This document shows positions 32,059 to 42,300 of a stretch of DNA of 64,000 nucleotides, one piece after another (position 1 is the first letter of the stretch; every line of letters starts with the position of its first letter). The position numbers and the translations under genes were made by a program. This DNA is from Acetobacterium paludosum. GTDB taxonomy: Bacteria; Bacillota; Clostridia; Eubacteriales; Eubacteriaceae. The notes under the pieces were generated by a model. It made no database searches. It was given only the letters and a program-made list of their open reading frames with translations, and was not told the origin of the DNA. The DNA is taken from contig NZ_RXYA01000004.1 of assembly GCF_008086595.1 (NCBI RefSeq), forward strand, positions 1 through 64,000, given 5' to 3'.

Positions 32059-32405
32059 CGAAGGTGTGCCCCCTTTAATCCATTAGCATATAACATGCCA
32101 CAGGCCTCAAAAAGAATGTACTTGGTTGACATCACCAATAAGTTCATTTCCTGGGCCATTTTTATCACGTCTTCACTGGGCATCTTGTTTCTGACAAAAA
32201 CAATGCTATTCATATTTGCCATATCGACCGTATTCAGAACCTGTTTATTGATAAGTCCCGTGAGCAAAACAGCATCTTCCCGGGCAAAACATAATACATC
32301 ACTCATGAGATCGCAGCCAAAACCTGTGAGGACCTCGTCATCCAGATGGCTCTCTCCTGACAATACAACAGCTTCAAGAAGTTCTTGTACGCGACTTAAT
32401 TTCAT
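32055..32405 (-). CDS. DRTGG-domain protein, first gene of the sensor cluster
   Basis: This 116-residue DRTGG-like protein (LTGFGCDLMSDVLCFARE at ~27 and LVMSTKYILFEACGMLY at the end) is similar in plan to the DRTGG protein encoded at 29660 but clearly different in sequence. AAGGAG precedes the ATG, and the stop overlaps the ATPase gene start. A TACAAT -10-like box lies about 35 nt upstream. Confidence 0.72.
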   Translation of the reverse strand: MKLSRVQELLEAVVLSGESHLDDEVLTGFGCDLMSDVLCFAREDAVLLTGLINKQVLNTVDMANMNSIVFVRNKMPSEDVIKMAQEMNLLVMSTKYILFEACGMLYANGLKGAHLR

Positions 32406-32511
32406 AAAGCATTACTCCTTCATTCGAACTCTTTTATAATTGTACCGGATTTTTCTCTGTTATTGGAATAAATTTAGGGTAATTTTTTACACGATTAAAA
32501 CCATTTAAAAC

Positions 32512-34821
32512 TTACAGCCGAATTTTGTGATAGGTTGCACCCAGAGCTTTTAAGCGATTTTCTTCATCATCGTCACAGGTAAAAAGAATAACCTGACGTT
32601 TTTTGCTGAGCCCTGCTAATAATTTGAGGGCCTGAGTTTTACGAAGTTTATCATATCGGACAAAGGGTTCATCGAGAATAAAGGGCATTTCATGATTAAT
32701 GACGTCACCCATTCCATAACGGAAAGCAAAATGAACCTGATCCATTGTCCCGGCGCTTAATTGTTCGGCATTTTTGAAATCGCCGTCGCTGGGATTTACC
32801 ACCCGGACCTTCATGGCTTCATCGATTTTCACCCCTTTATAACGCTGGGTAATATCTTCTAAAATGCCGCCAATGTGATCATTAAGCTCTGGTGCTGATT
32901 CCAGATGACATCCTTTTTGGATTTTGCCCAGAATTTCAAGCACCGCATTGCAGGCCTTAATTTCAATATCACAGATATCAATTTGAGCATCCAACGATTT
33001 AATGGTTTCTCTGATTTCCACCGGTAAACCAACACCATCCGTTAAGGCGCTGTTTTCGCCCTCTAAACGGGCTATTTCTTTTCCCAGGCTAAGCAGTTCA
33101 TCGGATTTTGGCGAAGCCTTTTTCCAAACCACATTTCCGCCAGCTGTTTTCCCGCCGTTGACTGTTTCGAGCAGATTTTTTAATAATCGCAGATTCCCAT
33201 TAAACTGAATTTTCATTTCTTCCAGGCGCTGGGCTTTTTCACAGCCGTCGGCATAATCTTCAACGCTGTCGACATCGTACAGGGCCAACTTGTTGTCCAG
33301 TTCTTTCATAATACTGCGGCGCTGTTCAAAAAGAACTTCATACCCGGCCTGATGTCGGGATAATTGAACGGTTATCAATTCACCTTCGTTTTTCATTTGT
33401 TCGAGTTCGTTTTGCGTTCGGGCAGCCTTTTTATAAAAGGTTTCAAAGCTTTCCAGATCTTTGACGCCATACTTTTTCAGTATATCGTGTTGAACCGGTT
33501 TCAATATTCGCGCCTGTTTTATTTTTCGCTTTTTGATCGTCTCGGCGACGCCAAACACGGAGCCAATCACACCCCCGACAATCAGCAGCAGTCCAAAGAT
33601 CAGCAAACTATTTTCCAAACTCTGTTTTATCGGCAAAAGACTCAAAAACGACATTTCCGTCAGTCCAATTCCTAAAAGTGTCAGGATGACTGAAACAACG
33701 CTGATGACAATATTGGATTTGTTTTTGACCTCATCCGCACAATGTTGTTGTTTTTTAAAGGCATCATAGTCCTCATTGATTCGCTCCCAGGTGTGCCCCC
33801 CCATGGTCAGGCGTTTTGCTTCTTCTTTTTTGCGGATATTTTTAAGGTTTTCACGTGAATCACTGACCTGTTTTTCAATGTAATCCATTTGATCGCTGAA
33901 TCGCTCACTCTGTCCGCGAATCGCTTTCAAACCTTCTAAGTTTTTATAATTAAAATCTTTGTACCCTTCGCCCACTTCGATTTTTTCTGCCAGTAGACTA
34001 TTTTCTTTTTCGAGCTCGGTAATTTTCTCGTAAGACTCCAGAAGTTCTTTTTTGCGGTTGACGACGGATTCCTGGGTAAGATAATCATTTTCCGCTTCAA
34101 TACGTTTCATTTGTTTCTGATAGAGGGTTATTTTTTCCTGATTTTCCGCTACCTTCGCATAGGCTTCTTCCGCCTCTTTGAGGACCAGCAAAAGCTCGTC
34201 ACGTTCACGTATTGCGGCGCCAACTCGAGACTTGCTTTGACCTGACCGGCCAATATTTTTCTTTTTTTCTTCCAGCCATTGGGCAATTCCTTTGAAATTC
34301 ATCTCAATGCCGCTGGTGTTTTGCATTTCTAAATAAGAATCTCTCATTTCATCCTGCGCGCCGGATTCGGTATCAGAAGAAAGTTGCCGCATGTTAATGG
34401 TATTGTTGTAGATCCCCGATGTCATTCCCAGCTTACCCAGAGGCAAATGCTGACGAATCACCCCATCGTATTTAAATTCATCGCTGATGTCTTCACCGGT
34501 GATGTTGTCAAATATCTTCAAGCTGTCTTTTCCTCTTAAAAAATTCCGTTCCAAACGGATTTCACGGTCATCCACCTCATAGATTAAGGAGCCGCTGTAG
34601 TCAAACTGTTTCCATGGCAGGTATTTTTCATATTCCGTACTGTAGGTTTTCTTTTTTCGATAGGGCTTGTAAAAGCCAAAAAACATGCCTTGGATAAAGG
34701 TCTGCACCGTTGTTTTACCAGCTTCGTTGTTTCCGTAAATCAAATTGAGTCCCGGTTTGAAATCAATGGTTTTATTTTTGAATTTTCCAAACGCCTTCAG
34801 GTTCAAGGTTTTTATTTTCAT
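32512..34821 (-). CDS. YhaN/SbcC-like SMC-type ATPase
   Basis: This 769-residue ABC/SMC-like ATPase has N-terminal Walker A GNNEAGKTT (~30) and C-terminal signature LSAGTMDQVHFAFR (~680) with Walker B FILDEPFVRYD, separated by long coiled coils. A predicted transmembrane hairpin (~370-425, VISVVSVILTLLGIGL and SLLIFGLLLIVGGVIGSVFG) lies mid-protein, as in Bacillus YhaN-type proteins and unlike true SbcC. It overlaps the nuclease gene YhaO by 4 nt, the usual sbcCD-like pairing, which suggests a DNA double-strand-end processing complex at the membrane. Confidence 0.85.
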   Translation of the reverse strand: MKIKTLNLKAFGKFKNKTIDFKPGLNLIYGNNEAGKTTVQTFIQGMFFGFYKPYRKKKTYSTEYEKYLPWKQFDYSGSLIYEVDDREIRLERNFLRGKDSLKIFDNITGEDISDEFKYDGVIRQHLPLGKLGMTSGIYNNTINMRQLSSDTESGAQDEMRDSYLEMQNTSGIEMNFKGIAQWLEEKKKNIGRSGQSKSRVGAAIRERDELLLVLKEAEEAYAKVAENQEKITLYQKQMKRIEAENDYLTQESVVNRKKELLESYEKITELEKENSLLAEKIEVGEGYKDFNYKNLEGLKAIRGQSERFSDQMDYIEKQVSDSRENLKNIRKKEEAKRLTMGGHTWERINEDYDAFKKQQHCADEVKNKSNIVISVVSVILTLLGIGLTEMSFLSLLPIKQSLENSLLIFGLLLIVGGVIGSVFGVAETIKKRKIKQARILKPVQHDILKKYGVKDLESFETFYKKAARTQNELEQMKNEGELITVQLSRHQAGYEVLFEQRRSIMKELDNKLALYDVDSVEDYADGCEKAQRLEEMKIQFNGNLRLLKNLLETVNGGKTAGGNVVWKKASPKSDELLSLGKEIARLEGENSALTDGVGLPVEIRETIKSLDAQIDICDIEIKACNAVLEILGKIQKGCHLESAPELNDHIGGILEDITQRYKGVKIDEAMKVRVVNPSDGDFKNAEQLSAGTMDQVHFAFRYGMGDVINHEMPFILDEPFVRYDKLRKTQALKLLAGLSKKRQVILFTCDDDEENRLKALGATYHKIRL

Positions 34822-35936
34822 TTTAAAACCCCCTCGCTCATCATGGCTTCAATGCTGTAAATGATTGCTTTCTTTTTCACTTGGGGATCTTCAATATTTC
34901 CTAACGCTTCTAGAAATTGGCCAATCGGATTGTCGCGATTCTCCTGGATCAGTTTTTCAAGATCAATATCCGGTTCCAATAGCGAGGCGTCAGTTTCGAT
35001 ATAATAAAAAGACTCTTCCAAATCATCGTTTATCCAATCCAGTTGTATCTCAGGATTGACATACCCCAGAAACCGCAGGCGATAATAATTCTGGAGACGA
35101 TTTTCAATGGTATCGCAGCTGGTCGCTTTTTCAATGATATCATTGTATGAATCTTCCGCTGTTATTTGTATTTCAAAGGTCTCGTACCGCCGCGATGGGA
35201 TGGCATAAAAGCCGCTGGACGTCGTGTACTCATTGTTGTCATAGTCCGCCTCAACCGTGGCGATTAAATAGCCCCGCTCGCCGGTTTCTCCAAAGTTAAG
35301 GGGTACCGGCGATCCGCAATAGGCTGCCCCTCCCGGGGTCATGCCCGGCTTATGAATGTGTCCCAGCGCAATATAATCAAATCCTTTATTCTCAATATAA
35401 TGCAAATCAATGGGAAGATAATGGGTTTGACTCGCCACTTCTCCGTGTACCATTAAAATATTATAACGGGCATCATCTAATTTTAATGAGTTAAAGGATC
35501 TTTCCGGAAAGGCCCGGTACTCATTTTTCACCCATGACATTCCATAAATTTCGGTATTCAGTTCTTTTATATAAATGGATCTAAACACATCTTCTCTAAA
35601 AATATACACATTGTTTGACCAATCCACTTTTTTGTACGGTGAATTGTCGCCGTGATAGTCATGATTTCCGGTAATGAGAACCACCCAAGTTTTTTCCAAA
35701 CCAGCAAAAGCTTCTGCTACCCTTTTTATATCCATGGTCAGGACATTGACACTATCAAACAAATCCCCAGCTATGAGAACCAGTTGTATTTCTTCTTTCC
35801 CGGCATAGGCAATCATATCGTCAAAGGCTTTCCAAAGCTCTTTTCTCTTGTTTTTGCCAAAGTAGTTACCTTGCTGCTGAAAGGTAAAGGGGCGACCTAA
35901 GTGGAAATCACCTGAATGAATAAATCTTGTAATCAT
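34818..35936 (-). CDS. YhaO/SbcD-like metallophosphoesterase (DNA repair nuclease)
   Basis: This 372-residue Mre11/SbcD-type calcineurin-like phosphoesterase has the five metal motifs: FIHSGDFHLGR (~5), LIAGDLFDS (~57), ITGNHDYHG (~88), MVHGEVA (~165) and ALGHIHKPG (~190). It overlaps the YhaN-like ATPase by 4 nt, so the two are translationally coupled and should form a nuclease-ATPase complex. Confidence 0.88.
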   Translation of the reverse strand: MITRFIHSGDFHLGRPFTFQQQGNYFGKNKRKELWKAFDDMIAYAGKEEIQLVLIAGDLFDSVNVLTMDIKRVAEAFAGLEKTWVVLITGNHDYHGDNSPYKKVDWSNNVYIFREDVFRSIYIKELNTEIYGMSWVKNEYRAFPERSFNSLKLDDARYNILMVHGEVASQTHYLPIDLHYIENKGFDYIALGHIHKPGMTPGGAAYCGSPVPLNFGETGERGYLIATVEADYDNNEYTTSSGFYAIPSRRYETFEIQITAEDSYNDIIEKATSCDTIENRLQNYYRLRFLGYVNPEIQLDWINDDLEESFYYIETDASLLEPDIDLEKLIQENRDNPIGQFLEALGNIEDPQVKKKAIIYSIEAMMSEGVLK

Positions 35937-36070
35937 CCTCTTTGCCTCCTCATCTATAAATTTTAACGCTTGTCTATCAGGTTATATATTATATCATTAT
36001 TTTACCTAGGTTACATTTAATTTTTTTATATTTGAACAAACCTGTTTTTACGGGGTAACTAAAACAACCA

Positions 36071-36104
36071 CAACAGGCTCTCTGAGCATTCAGAGAGCCT
36101 GTTG
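36071..36104. terminator. Strong hairpin after the alcohol dehydrogenase gene
   Basis: A perfect 15-bp stem (36071-36085 with 36090-36104) closes on a GCAT loop. On the minus strand it is followed by TGGTTGTTTTAG, a weak U-run, about 57 nt past the dehydrogenase stop. It is probably the terminator of that gene. Confidence 0.65.
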
Positions 36105-36160
36105 AAACGATTATATAATTTTGATAGTTTAACCTGATTTGACTTTTTTTAGTTATTATT

Positions 36161-37309
36161 TTAGAAAGCAGCTTTGTATATGGCAATCACATCTTCTTTA
36201 GTCGGACATTTTGGATTGCCTGGGGTACAGGCATCAGCCAGTGCCATATCCGCCAGAACGGCAAAATCTTCTTTTTTTACGCCAATTTCTTTTAATCCGG
36301 AGGGAATTCCGACGTCTTTTGAAAGTTTTTTTATGGCATCAATAGCAGCAATATTAATCTCTTTCGGTTCAAGACGGCTGATATCAACACCCATTGCAAT
36401 GGCCACATCTTTTAAACGGTCCCCAACGGCATCCGCATTATAAGCGACAACATAAGGAAGCAGGATGGCATTGCAGACCCCATGTGGAAGGTCATAGAAG
36501 CCTCCCAGCTGATGAGCCATAGAGTGGACGATTCCCAATCCGCCGTTTGAGAAACCCATGCCGGTAACAAACTGTCCATAGGCCATCGTATCACGGGCAT
36601 CTAAATCATCGCCATCGGCAACGGCTGTTCGTAAGCTTTTTGAAATCATTTTAATAGCTTCTATATTAAACATATCTGTAAATGGTGTAGCACCGGCGGT
36701 AGTATAGCCTTCGATTGCATGAGTCAGGGCATCCATACCGGTTGCCGCGGTTAGTGATTTCGGCATTTTCATCATCAGTACCGGATCATTAACGGCTACG
36801 GTCGCAATGCTGTTCGGATCAACGATCACCATTTTCAGTTTACGTTTTTCATCAGTTATGACATAGTTGATGGTTGCTTCACTGGCTGTTCCGGCAGTGG
36901 TATTAATCGCTACGATTGGCAGCGATTTGTTGGCTGTTTTTCCAACCCCATTATAATCGCAGATATCACCGGGATTTGTTCCCAAAATAGCGACAGCTTT
37001 TGCGGTATCCTGAGGCGAACCACCGCCGATGCTAACAAGAAAGTCGCATTCGTTATCCAATAATGCCTGGTAACCGGCGTTAACGTTGGCAACGGTCGGA
37101 TTTGGTTTAACATCCGAGAATATGGCGTAAGGTATTTTTGCACTTTTCAATACATCCAGCACATCCTGTACCACACCCGTTTCAATCAAAACTTTATCTG
37201 TGACAACCAGAGCTTTTTTCACATTCATTTTTTGAATTTCAGGCACGATGAGTTCAATTGCACCTGGTCCCATAATTACGATTGGTGGAAAATAATATGT
37301 TTTTGCCAT
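36161..37309 (-). CDS. Iron-containing alcohol dehydrogenase
   Basis: This 382-residue group III (iron-dependent) alcohol dehydrogenase has the NAD-binding SIGGGSPQDTAKAVA (~92-106), metal motif MDALTHAIEGY (Asp and His ligands, ~193) and GIVHSMAHQLGGFYDLPHGV (two more His, ~262). It reduces aldehydes or oxidises primary or secondary alcohols; relatives include FucO and 1,3-propanediol dehydrogenases, and the substrate cannot be decided. It stands alone with its own promoter and hairpin terminator. In acetogens such enzymes serve ethanol or diol metabolism. Confidence 0.92.
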   Translation of the reverse strand: MAKTYYFPPIVIMGPGAIELIVPEIQKMNVKKALVVTDKVLIETGVVQDVLDVLKSAKIPYAIFSDVKPNPTVANVNAGYQALLDNECDFLVSIGGGSPQDTAKAVAILGTNPGDICDYNGVGKTANKSLPIVAINTTAGTASEATINYVITDEKRKLKMVIVDPNSIATVAVNDPVLMMKMPKSLTAATGMDALTHAIEGYTTAGATPFTDMFNIEAIKMISKSLRTAVADGDDLDARDTMAYGQFVTGMGFSNGGLGIVHSMAHQLGGFYDLPHGVCNAILLPYVVAYNADAVGDRLKDVAIAMGVDISRLEPKEINIAAIDAIKKLSKDVGIPSGLKEIGVKKEDFAVLADMALADACTPGNPKCPTKEDVIAIYKAAF

Positions 37310-37341
37310 AAGAGCACCTCCAAATTTTATTCGTTTACATA

Positions 37342-37369
37342 ATTATATGCCAAAGAACTCTTTCAAGAA
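37342..37369 (-). promoter_or_regulatory. Promoter of the alcohol dehydrogenase gene
   Basis: On the minus strand a perfect -10 TATAAT (37347-37342) lies 16 nt from a -35-like TTCTTG (37369-37364), about 35 nt before the start codon. Confidence 0.6.
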
Positions 37370-37559
37370 ATGGAATATTTTATTGGTTTGAGATACAATA
37401 TTGAGACGGTTGATTACCTTCTTATAATTTCTCATCGACTATGAATAATAAACGGTTGCTTTCACCATTCTTTTCTTCTCTTTAAGAATTGTGTTATACT
37501 ATCAAAAGACATTGTCTTCTTTAGACAATTGAGAATGTAACCAATGACTCTTCACTTAC

Positions 37560-37667
37560 AAACCATACCGACAATTGTTATATCGTGTTGTTTGCCTCAA
37601 GGCGAACAGGCAATAGCCTATCCGAATTGTGCGCATACAACTGATTAACAATTGATCGGTATGGTTT
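37560..37667. repeat. Family-2 long-hairpin element
   Basis: The ends AAACCATACCGA and TCGGTATGGTTT are perfectly complementary. The core GGCGAACAGGCAATAGCCTA-TCCGAA matches other copies in inverted orientation. It lies 38 nt before the dxr start codon, in its leader or promoter region. Confidence 0.85.
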
Positions 37668-37705
37668 GGCAATAACCTAAATTGTAATTAAAAGCGAGGT
37701 AATTC

Positions 37706-38869
37706 ATGAAAAATATTAGTATTATCGGCTCAACCGGTTCGATCGGAACCCAGGCCCTAGAAGTTGTTTCAGCAAACAGCGACACTTTGAATGTGGTGGG
37801 CTTATCGACCAATACCAGCATCGATTTATTGGAACAGCAGATCGAAAAATTTGCTCCTCGGATTGTGTGCGTCATGAACAATGACGCTGCTCTTATTCTG
37901 GAGCAACGATTGAAAGAAAAAGGCCGTTCGGTTGAGGTGGTTACCGGTGTTGACGGACTGATCGCCGTTTCAACTGCGTCGGAAATTGAGATGCTGCTGA
38001 CGGCTGTCTCCGGAATGATTGGCCTGCGGCCCACTTTGGCGGCGATCAATCAGGGCATCGATATCGCCCTGGCAAATAAGGAAACCCTGGTTGCCGGGGG
38101 GAAACTTGTCATGGATGCCGCTACCAAAATGGGTGTTTCGATCCTGCCGGTGGACAGTGAACATTGTGCGATTTTTCAGTGTCTGATGGGAAATAAACAT
38201 GAGGAAATAAAACGGATCATCATTACCGCTTCCGGTGGTCCCTTCCGGGGCAAAACGGCCGAGCAGCTTCAATCGGTTACCCTTGACCAGGCGCTTAAAC
38301 ATCCCAACTGGTCGATGGGACAAAAGATCACCATCGATTCGGCTACTTTAATGAACAAAGGTTTGGAAGTGATTGAAGCCAAATGGCTTTTTGATTTGCC
38401 CCGAGACCAAATTGATGTGGTGGTCCATCCTCAGAGCATCATCCACTCCATGGTCGAGTTCATTGATCACTCCACGATGGCGCAATTAGGGCTGCCGGAT
38501 ATGGCGCTCCCGATTCAGATTGCTTTTTTCTATCCCGATCGGATTGCCAATGATCGCCAGGCTCTTGATTTCCACCTGGTTCGGGAACTTACTTTCGAGG
38601 AACCGGATCTGCACTCCTTTCCCTGCCTGCAGCTGGCCTACGATGCTCTGGATATTGGGGGATCTATGACCTGTGTGCTGAATGCCGCCAATGAAGTAGC
38701 GGTGGCAAAATTCTTGCATCAGGAAATTTGTTTTTCAGATATTCCCCGGATTAACGCCGCTGTCATGGAAAAACACGCGGCGATTGCCAACCCAACTTTG
38801 GATGATGTGCTTTCTGCGGATGCCTGGGCCAGACAGATTGCCATGGAGACAACGGTCAGCCGTTCTTGA
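37706..38869 (+). CDS. dxr: DXR, 1-deoxy-D-xylulose 5-phosphate reductoisomerase
   Basis: This 387-residue enzyme converts DXP to MEP with NADPH, the second step of non-mevalonate isoprenoid synthesis. Visible motifs are NADPH-binding IIGSTGSIGTQALEV (~5), ALANKETLVAGG (~117), metal-binding LPVDSEHCAIFQC (~143-155) and the ITIDSATLMNKGLEVIEA region (~208-225). It is the only gene of the isoprenoid/lipid group on the plus strand; in most Firmicutes it lies between cdsA and rseP. It is bounded by a family-2 hairpin upstream and three REPINs downstream, consistent with relocation. Confidence 0.95.
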   Translation: MKNISIIGSTGSIGTQALEVVSANSDTLNVVGLSTNTSIDLLEQQIEKFAPRIVCVMNNDAALILEQRLKEKGRSVEVVTGVDGLIAVSTASEIEMLLTAVSGMIGLRPTLAAINQGIDIALANKETLVAGGKLVMDAATKMGVSILPVDSEHCAIFQCLMGNKHEEIKRIIITASGGPFRGKTAEQLQSVTLDQALKHPNWSMGQKITIDSATLMNKGLEVIEAKWLFDLPRDQIDVVVHPQSIIHSMVEFIDHSTMAQLGLPDMALPIQIAFFYPDRIANDRQALDFHLVRELTFEEPDLHSFPCLQLAYDALDIGGSMTCVLNAANEVAVAKFLHQEICFSDIPRINAAVMEKHAAIANPTLDDVLSADAWARQIAMETTVSRS

Positions 38870-38952
38870 ATAATCATCGCTCCTACAATGCTTAAATTTA
38901 CACTTGTTTGGGAATCGCCCCTACATTCTTGAATACCATCATGCATCATACC

Positions 38953-39275
38953 GTAGGGGCGATCCATGATCGCCCGAAGACGTCGATCTTTCTAACCGAC
39001 GTTCCCGGGCGATTGAGAATCGCCCCTACATTTCTTGAATACCATCTCACATCATACCGTAGGGGCGATCCATGATCGTCCGAAGACGTTGATCTTTTCA
39101 ACCGACGTTCCCGGGCGATTGAGAATCGCCCCTACATTTCTTGAATACCATCATGCATCATACCGTAGGGGCGATCCATGATCGCCCGAAACGTCGATCT
39201 TTTAACCGACGTCCCCGGGCGATTGAGAATCGCCCCTACAAGCCTAAATTAACATTCGTTTGGGAATCGCCCCTT
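38953..39275. repeat. Three tandem REPINs, 106-bp period, with decayed halves
   Basis: Left GTAG feet lie at 38953, 39059 and 39165, exactly 106 bp apart; the last pair ends at 39239. Decayed halves (GGGAATCGCCCC) remain at about 38908-38924 and 39261-39275. They fill the space between the convergent dxr and polC genes. Confidence 0.92.
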
Positions 39276-39306
39276 TGAGCCTTAATTGGCTTTTATTTTC
39301 GTTGTC

Positions 39307-42300
39307 CTAAAAAAAGGCAATCTGGTTTGAAGCCGGCAGCTGGTTGAGGCAGCCCTGTTTCTCAAGGGTCTCGATGACCGCTTTGCCGACTTTGGTGCGG
39401 TTCTGCAGATCCTCCCGTGACATATAGGCCCGGACCTGGGCCTCTTCGAAGATTCGCTGGGCGGCTTTTTCGCCAATCCCATCCAAGGCACTGAGCGGCG
39501 GCAACAAGCTATCTTCTACAATCCGGAATTTGCTGTAGTGGGATTCATACACATCCACATTTTTAAAACAATAACCTCGGCACAGCATTTCATAGACAAT
39601 CTCCAGCACTGTCAGCAGACCCTTTTCCTTGTTGGAAGCTTTTATTCCCACTTCTTTAATCTGGTTCATTTTGGCGACCACGGCGCCTTTTCCCTGGGTG
39701 ACCAGCTGGGCATCAAATTCACTGGCCCGGACTGAAAAATAAGTGGCGTAATAAGCCAGGGGATAATACACTTTGTACCAGGCGATTCTAAAAGCGCTGG
39801 TTACATAGGCGGCGGCATGGGCTTTCGGGAACATGTACTTGATCTTTTTACAGGAATCAATATACCATTCCGGCACCTTGCAATCGCGCATCGCTTTTTC
39901 AAATTCCGGTGTCAGTCCCTTCCCTTTTCGAACCTTTTCCATAATTGTAAAGGCAGTTTTGGCTTCCAGCCCTTTGTCAAGTAAATAGAGCATGATATCA
40001 TCTCGGGTACAGATTGCTTCTTTAATCGTCACCGTTCTCTGCTTGATCAGCTCCTGGGCATTATTCAGCCACACGTCGGTGCCATGAGATAATCCGGATA
40101 TCCGGATTAAATCCGCAAAAGCGGTTGGTTTGGTGTCCAGCAGCATTTCCCGGACAAAACTGGTGCCGAACTCCGGAACCCCGCAGACGCCAAGCGGCGA
40201 GTCATAATCATCGTCTTTTAAATCCAGGGCTTTGGTGGATACAAAAAGACTCATCACTTTCTCATCATCCAGCGGTATTTTTACCGGGTCGATGCCGGTT
40301 AAATCCTGCAGCATGCGGAGCATCGTGGGATCATCATGACCCAGAATATCCAGCTTCAAAAGCCGTCCACTGATGGACTCATAGGCAAAATGGGTGGTGA
40401 TGGTGTCGCTTTCGGTATCATCTGCAGGATGCTGCACTGGACAGAAATCATAAATGTCTTTGTAGGTCGGAACGACCATGATTCCGCCAGGATGCTGGCC
40501 GGTTGTTTTTTTGATTCCGGCACAGCACTTGATGACCCGTTCCAACTCCGCTCGCGGCACTTTTATTTCTTTTTCATCATAATAATTTTTCACAAAACCA
40601 AAAGCCGTCTTTTCCGCAATGGTTGAAATGGTGCCGGCGCGAAAGACTTTTCCTTTGCCGAAAAGCACCTCGGTGTAGTGATGGGCCTCAGCCTGATTAT
40701 CGCCGGAAAAATTGAGGTCGATATCTGGCTCTTTATCGCCTTCAAACCCCAGAAAAGTTTCAAACGGAATTTCGAACCCGTCTTTTTCCATCTTTGTTCC
40801 GCAGTGGGGGCAGTCGGCGTCTTTTAAGTCGGGTCCGACGCCAACGTCAGCCGCATTGAAAAACTCGGAATGCTGACAGTTGGGACAGCGGTAGTGAGGG
40901 GCCAGGGGGTTGACCTCGGTAATCCCGCACATTGTTGCCACAAAGGAAGAACCAACCGACCCCCGGGAGCCAACCAGATAGCCGTCCTCCATGGAATGAT
41001 GCACCAGTTTCTGGGCAATCAGATAAAGCACGGAGTAGCCGTTTCCGATAATGGAATCCAGTTCGCGGTTCATCCGTTTTTCCACGATTTCCGGCAGCGG
41101 ATTCCCGTAAAGTTCCTGAGTTTTGTTTTCCACCATTGCTCTGATTTCGTCATCTGATCCTTCGATCACCGGTGGAAAGGTGTCGTCCGGGATCGGCAGC
41201 ACTTCGTCCATTAAAGCGGCTATTTTTCGGGGATTATCGATGACCACAGCCCGGGCGGTTTCCTCATCCAGATAGTCGAATTCATCCAGCATCTCCTGAG
41301 TATTTCGGTAATACAGGGGCGGCTGTTTATGAGCATCTTTATAGCCCTGCCCGGTAAAGAGGATTTCCCGGTAAAGCGAATCTTCTTTGTTGACAAAATG
41401 AACATCCCCGGTGGCAACCACCAGTTTATTCAGACTTTTTCCCAAATCAATGATTCGTTTGTTTAAATCTTTAAGCGCCTCCTGATCGGGAACGCTGTTG
41501 TTGTCAATCAGGAACTGGTTGTTTCCCAGAGGCTGGATTTCCAGATAATCATAGAAATTGGCGATCTGCATAATTTCGGTTTTCGATTTATTGTGCATCA
41601 TCGCCGTGAATAATTCCCCCGCCTCGCAGGCTGAACCAACTAGAAAGTTTTCTCTGTTTTCCGCCAGCAACGATTTTGGGATTCGCGGCTTTTTATAAAA
41701 ATAATTGAGGTGGGTCTCGGATACCAGCCGATACAAATCTTTAATTCCCGCCTGGTTTTTAGCGTAAATAATGATATGATTGGTGGGATTGATGCGGATG
41801 CTTCGTTCCTGGCTGGAAAGGCTGTTTAATGTCTGAATCGATAGGCAGCCCTTCTTTTCTGCCAGACCCATGAGTTTGACAAATACTTTTGCCGAAGCGG
41901 CGGCGTCGTCCAAGGCGCGATGATGATTCTGCATGTCTATTTTAAAATGACTGCAGAGTTTTTTCAGGGTGTGCTTGGTGATGCCGGTCAGTAGGCATCG
42001 GGACATTGCCAGGGTATCCACGGATGTGCTATCCCGCTGAATACCATATTCCGCTAAGGCCGTGTTTAAAAAGCTCATATCGAATGAGGCATTATGGGCC
42101 ACTAAAATAGTTCCATCGGCAAATTCCAGAAACTGTTTCAGTGCCGCCTCTTGTTCAATCCCGTTTTCGACCATTTGATTGGTGATCCCGGTGAGCTCGG
42201 TAATAAAAGGCGGAATTTCGCAGTGGGGGTTGACTAAAGCTGTAAAACTGTCGATGATCTGTTTGTTTTTTATTTTAACAGCGGCCATTTCAATGATTTT

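Noticed and set aside
36071-36104. Hairpin as part of a mobile element
   Set aside because: It is unrelated to either repeat family and has the position and shape of a terminator of the alcohol dehydrogenase gene.
37560-37667. Family-2 hairpin as a T-box or riboswitch for dxr
   Set aside because: The same element occurs near unrelated genes in both orientations, and no T-box or known riboswitch motif is visible.
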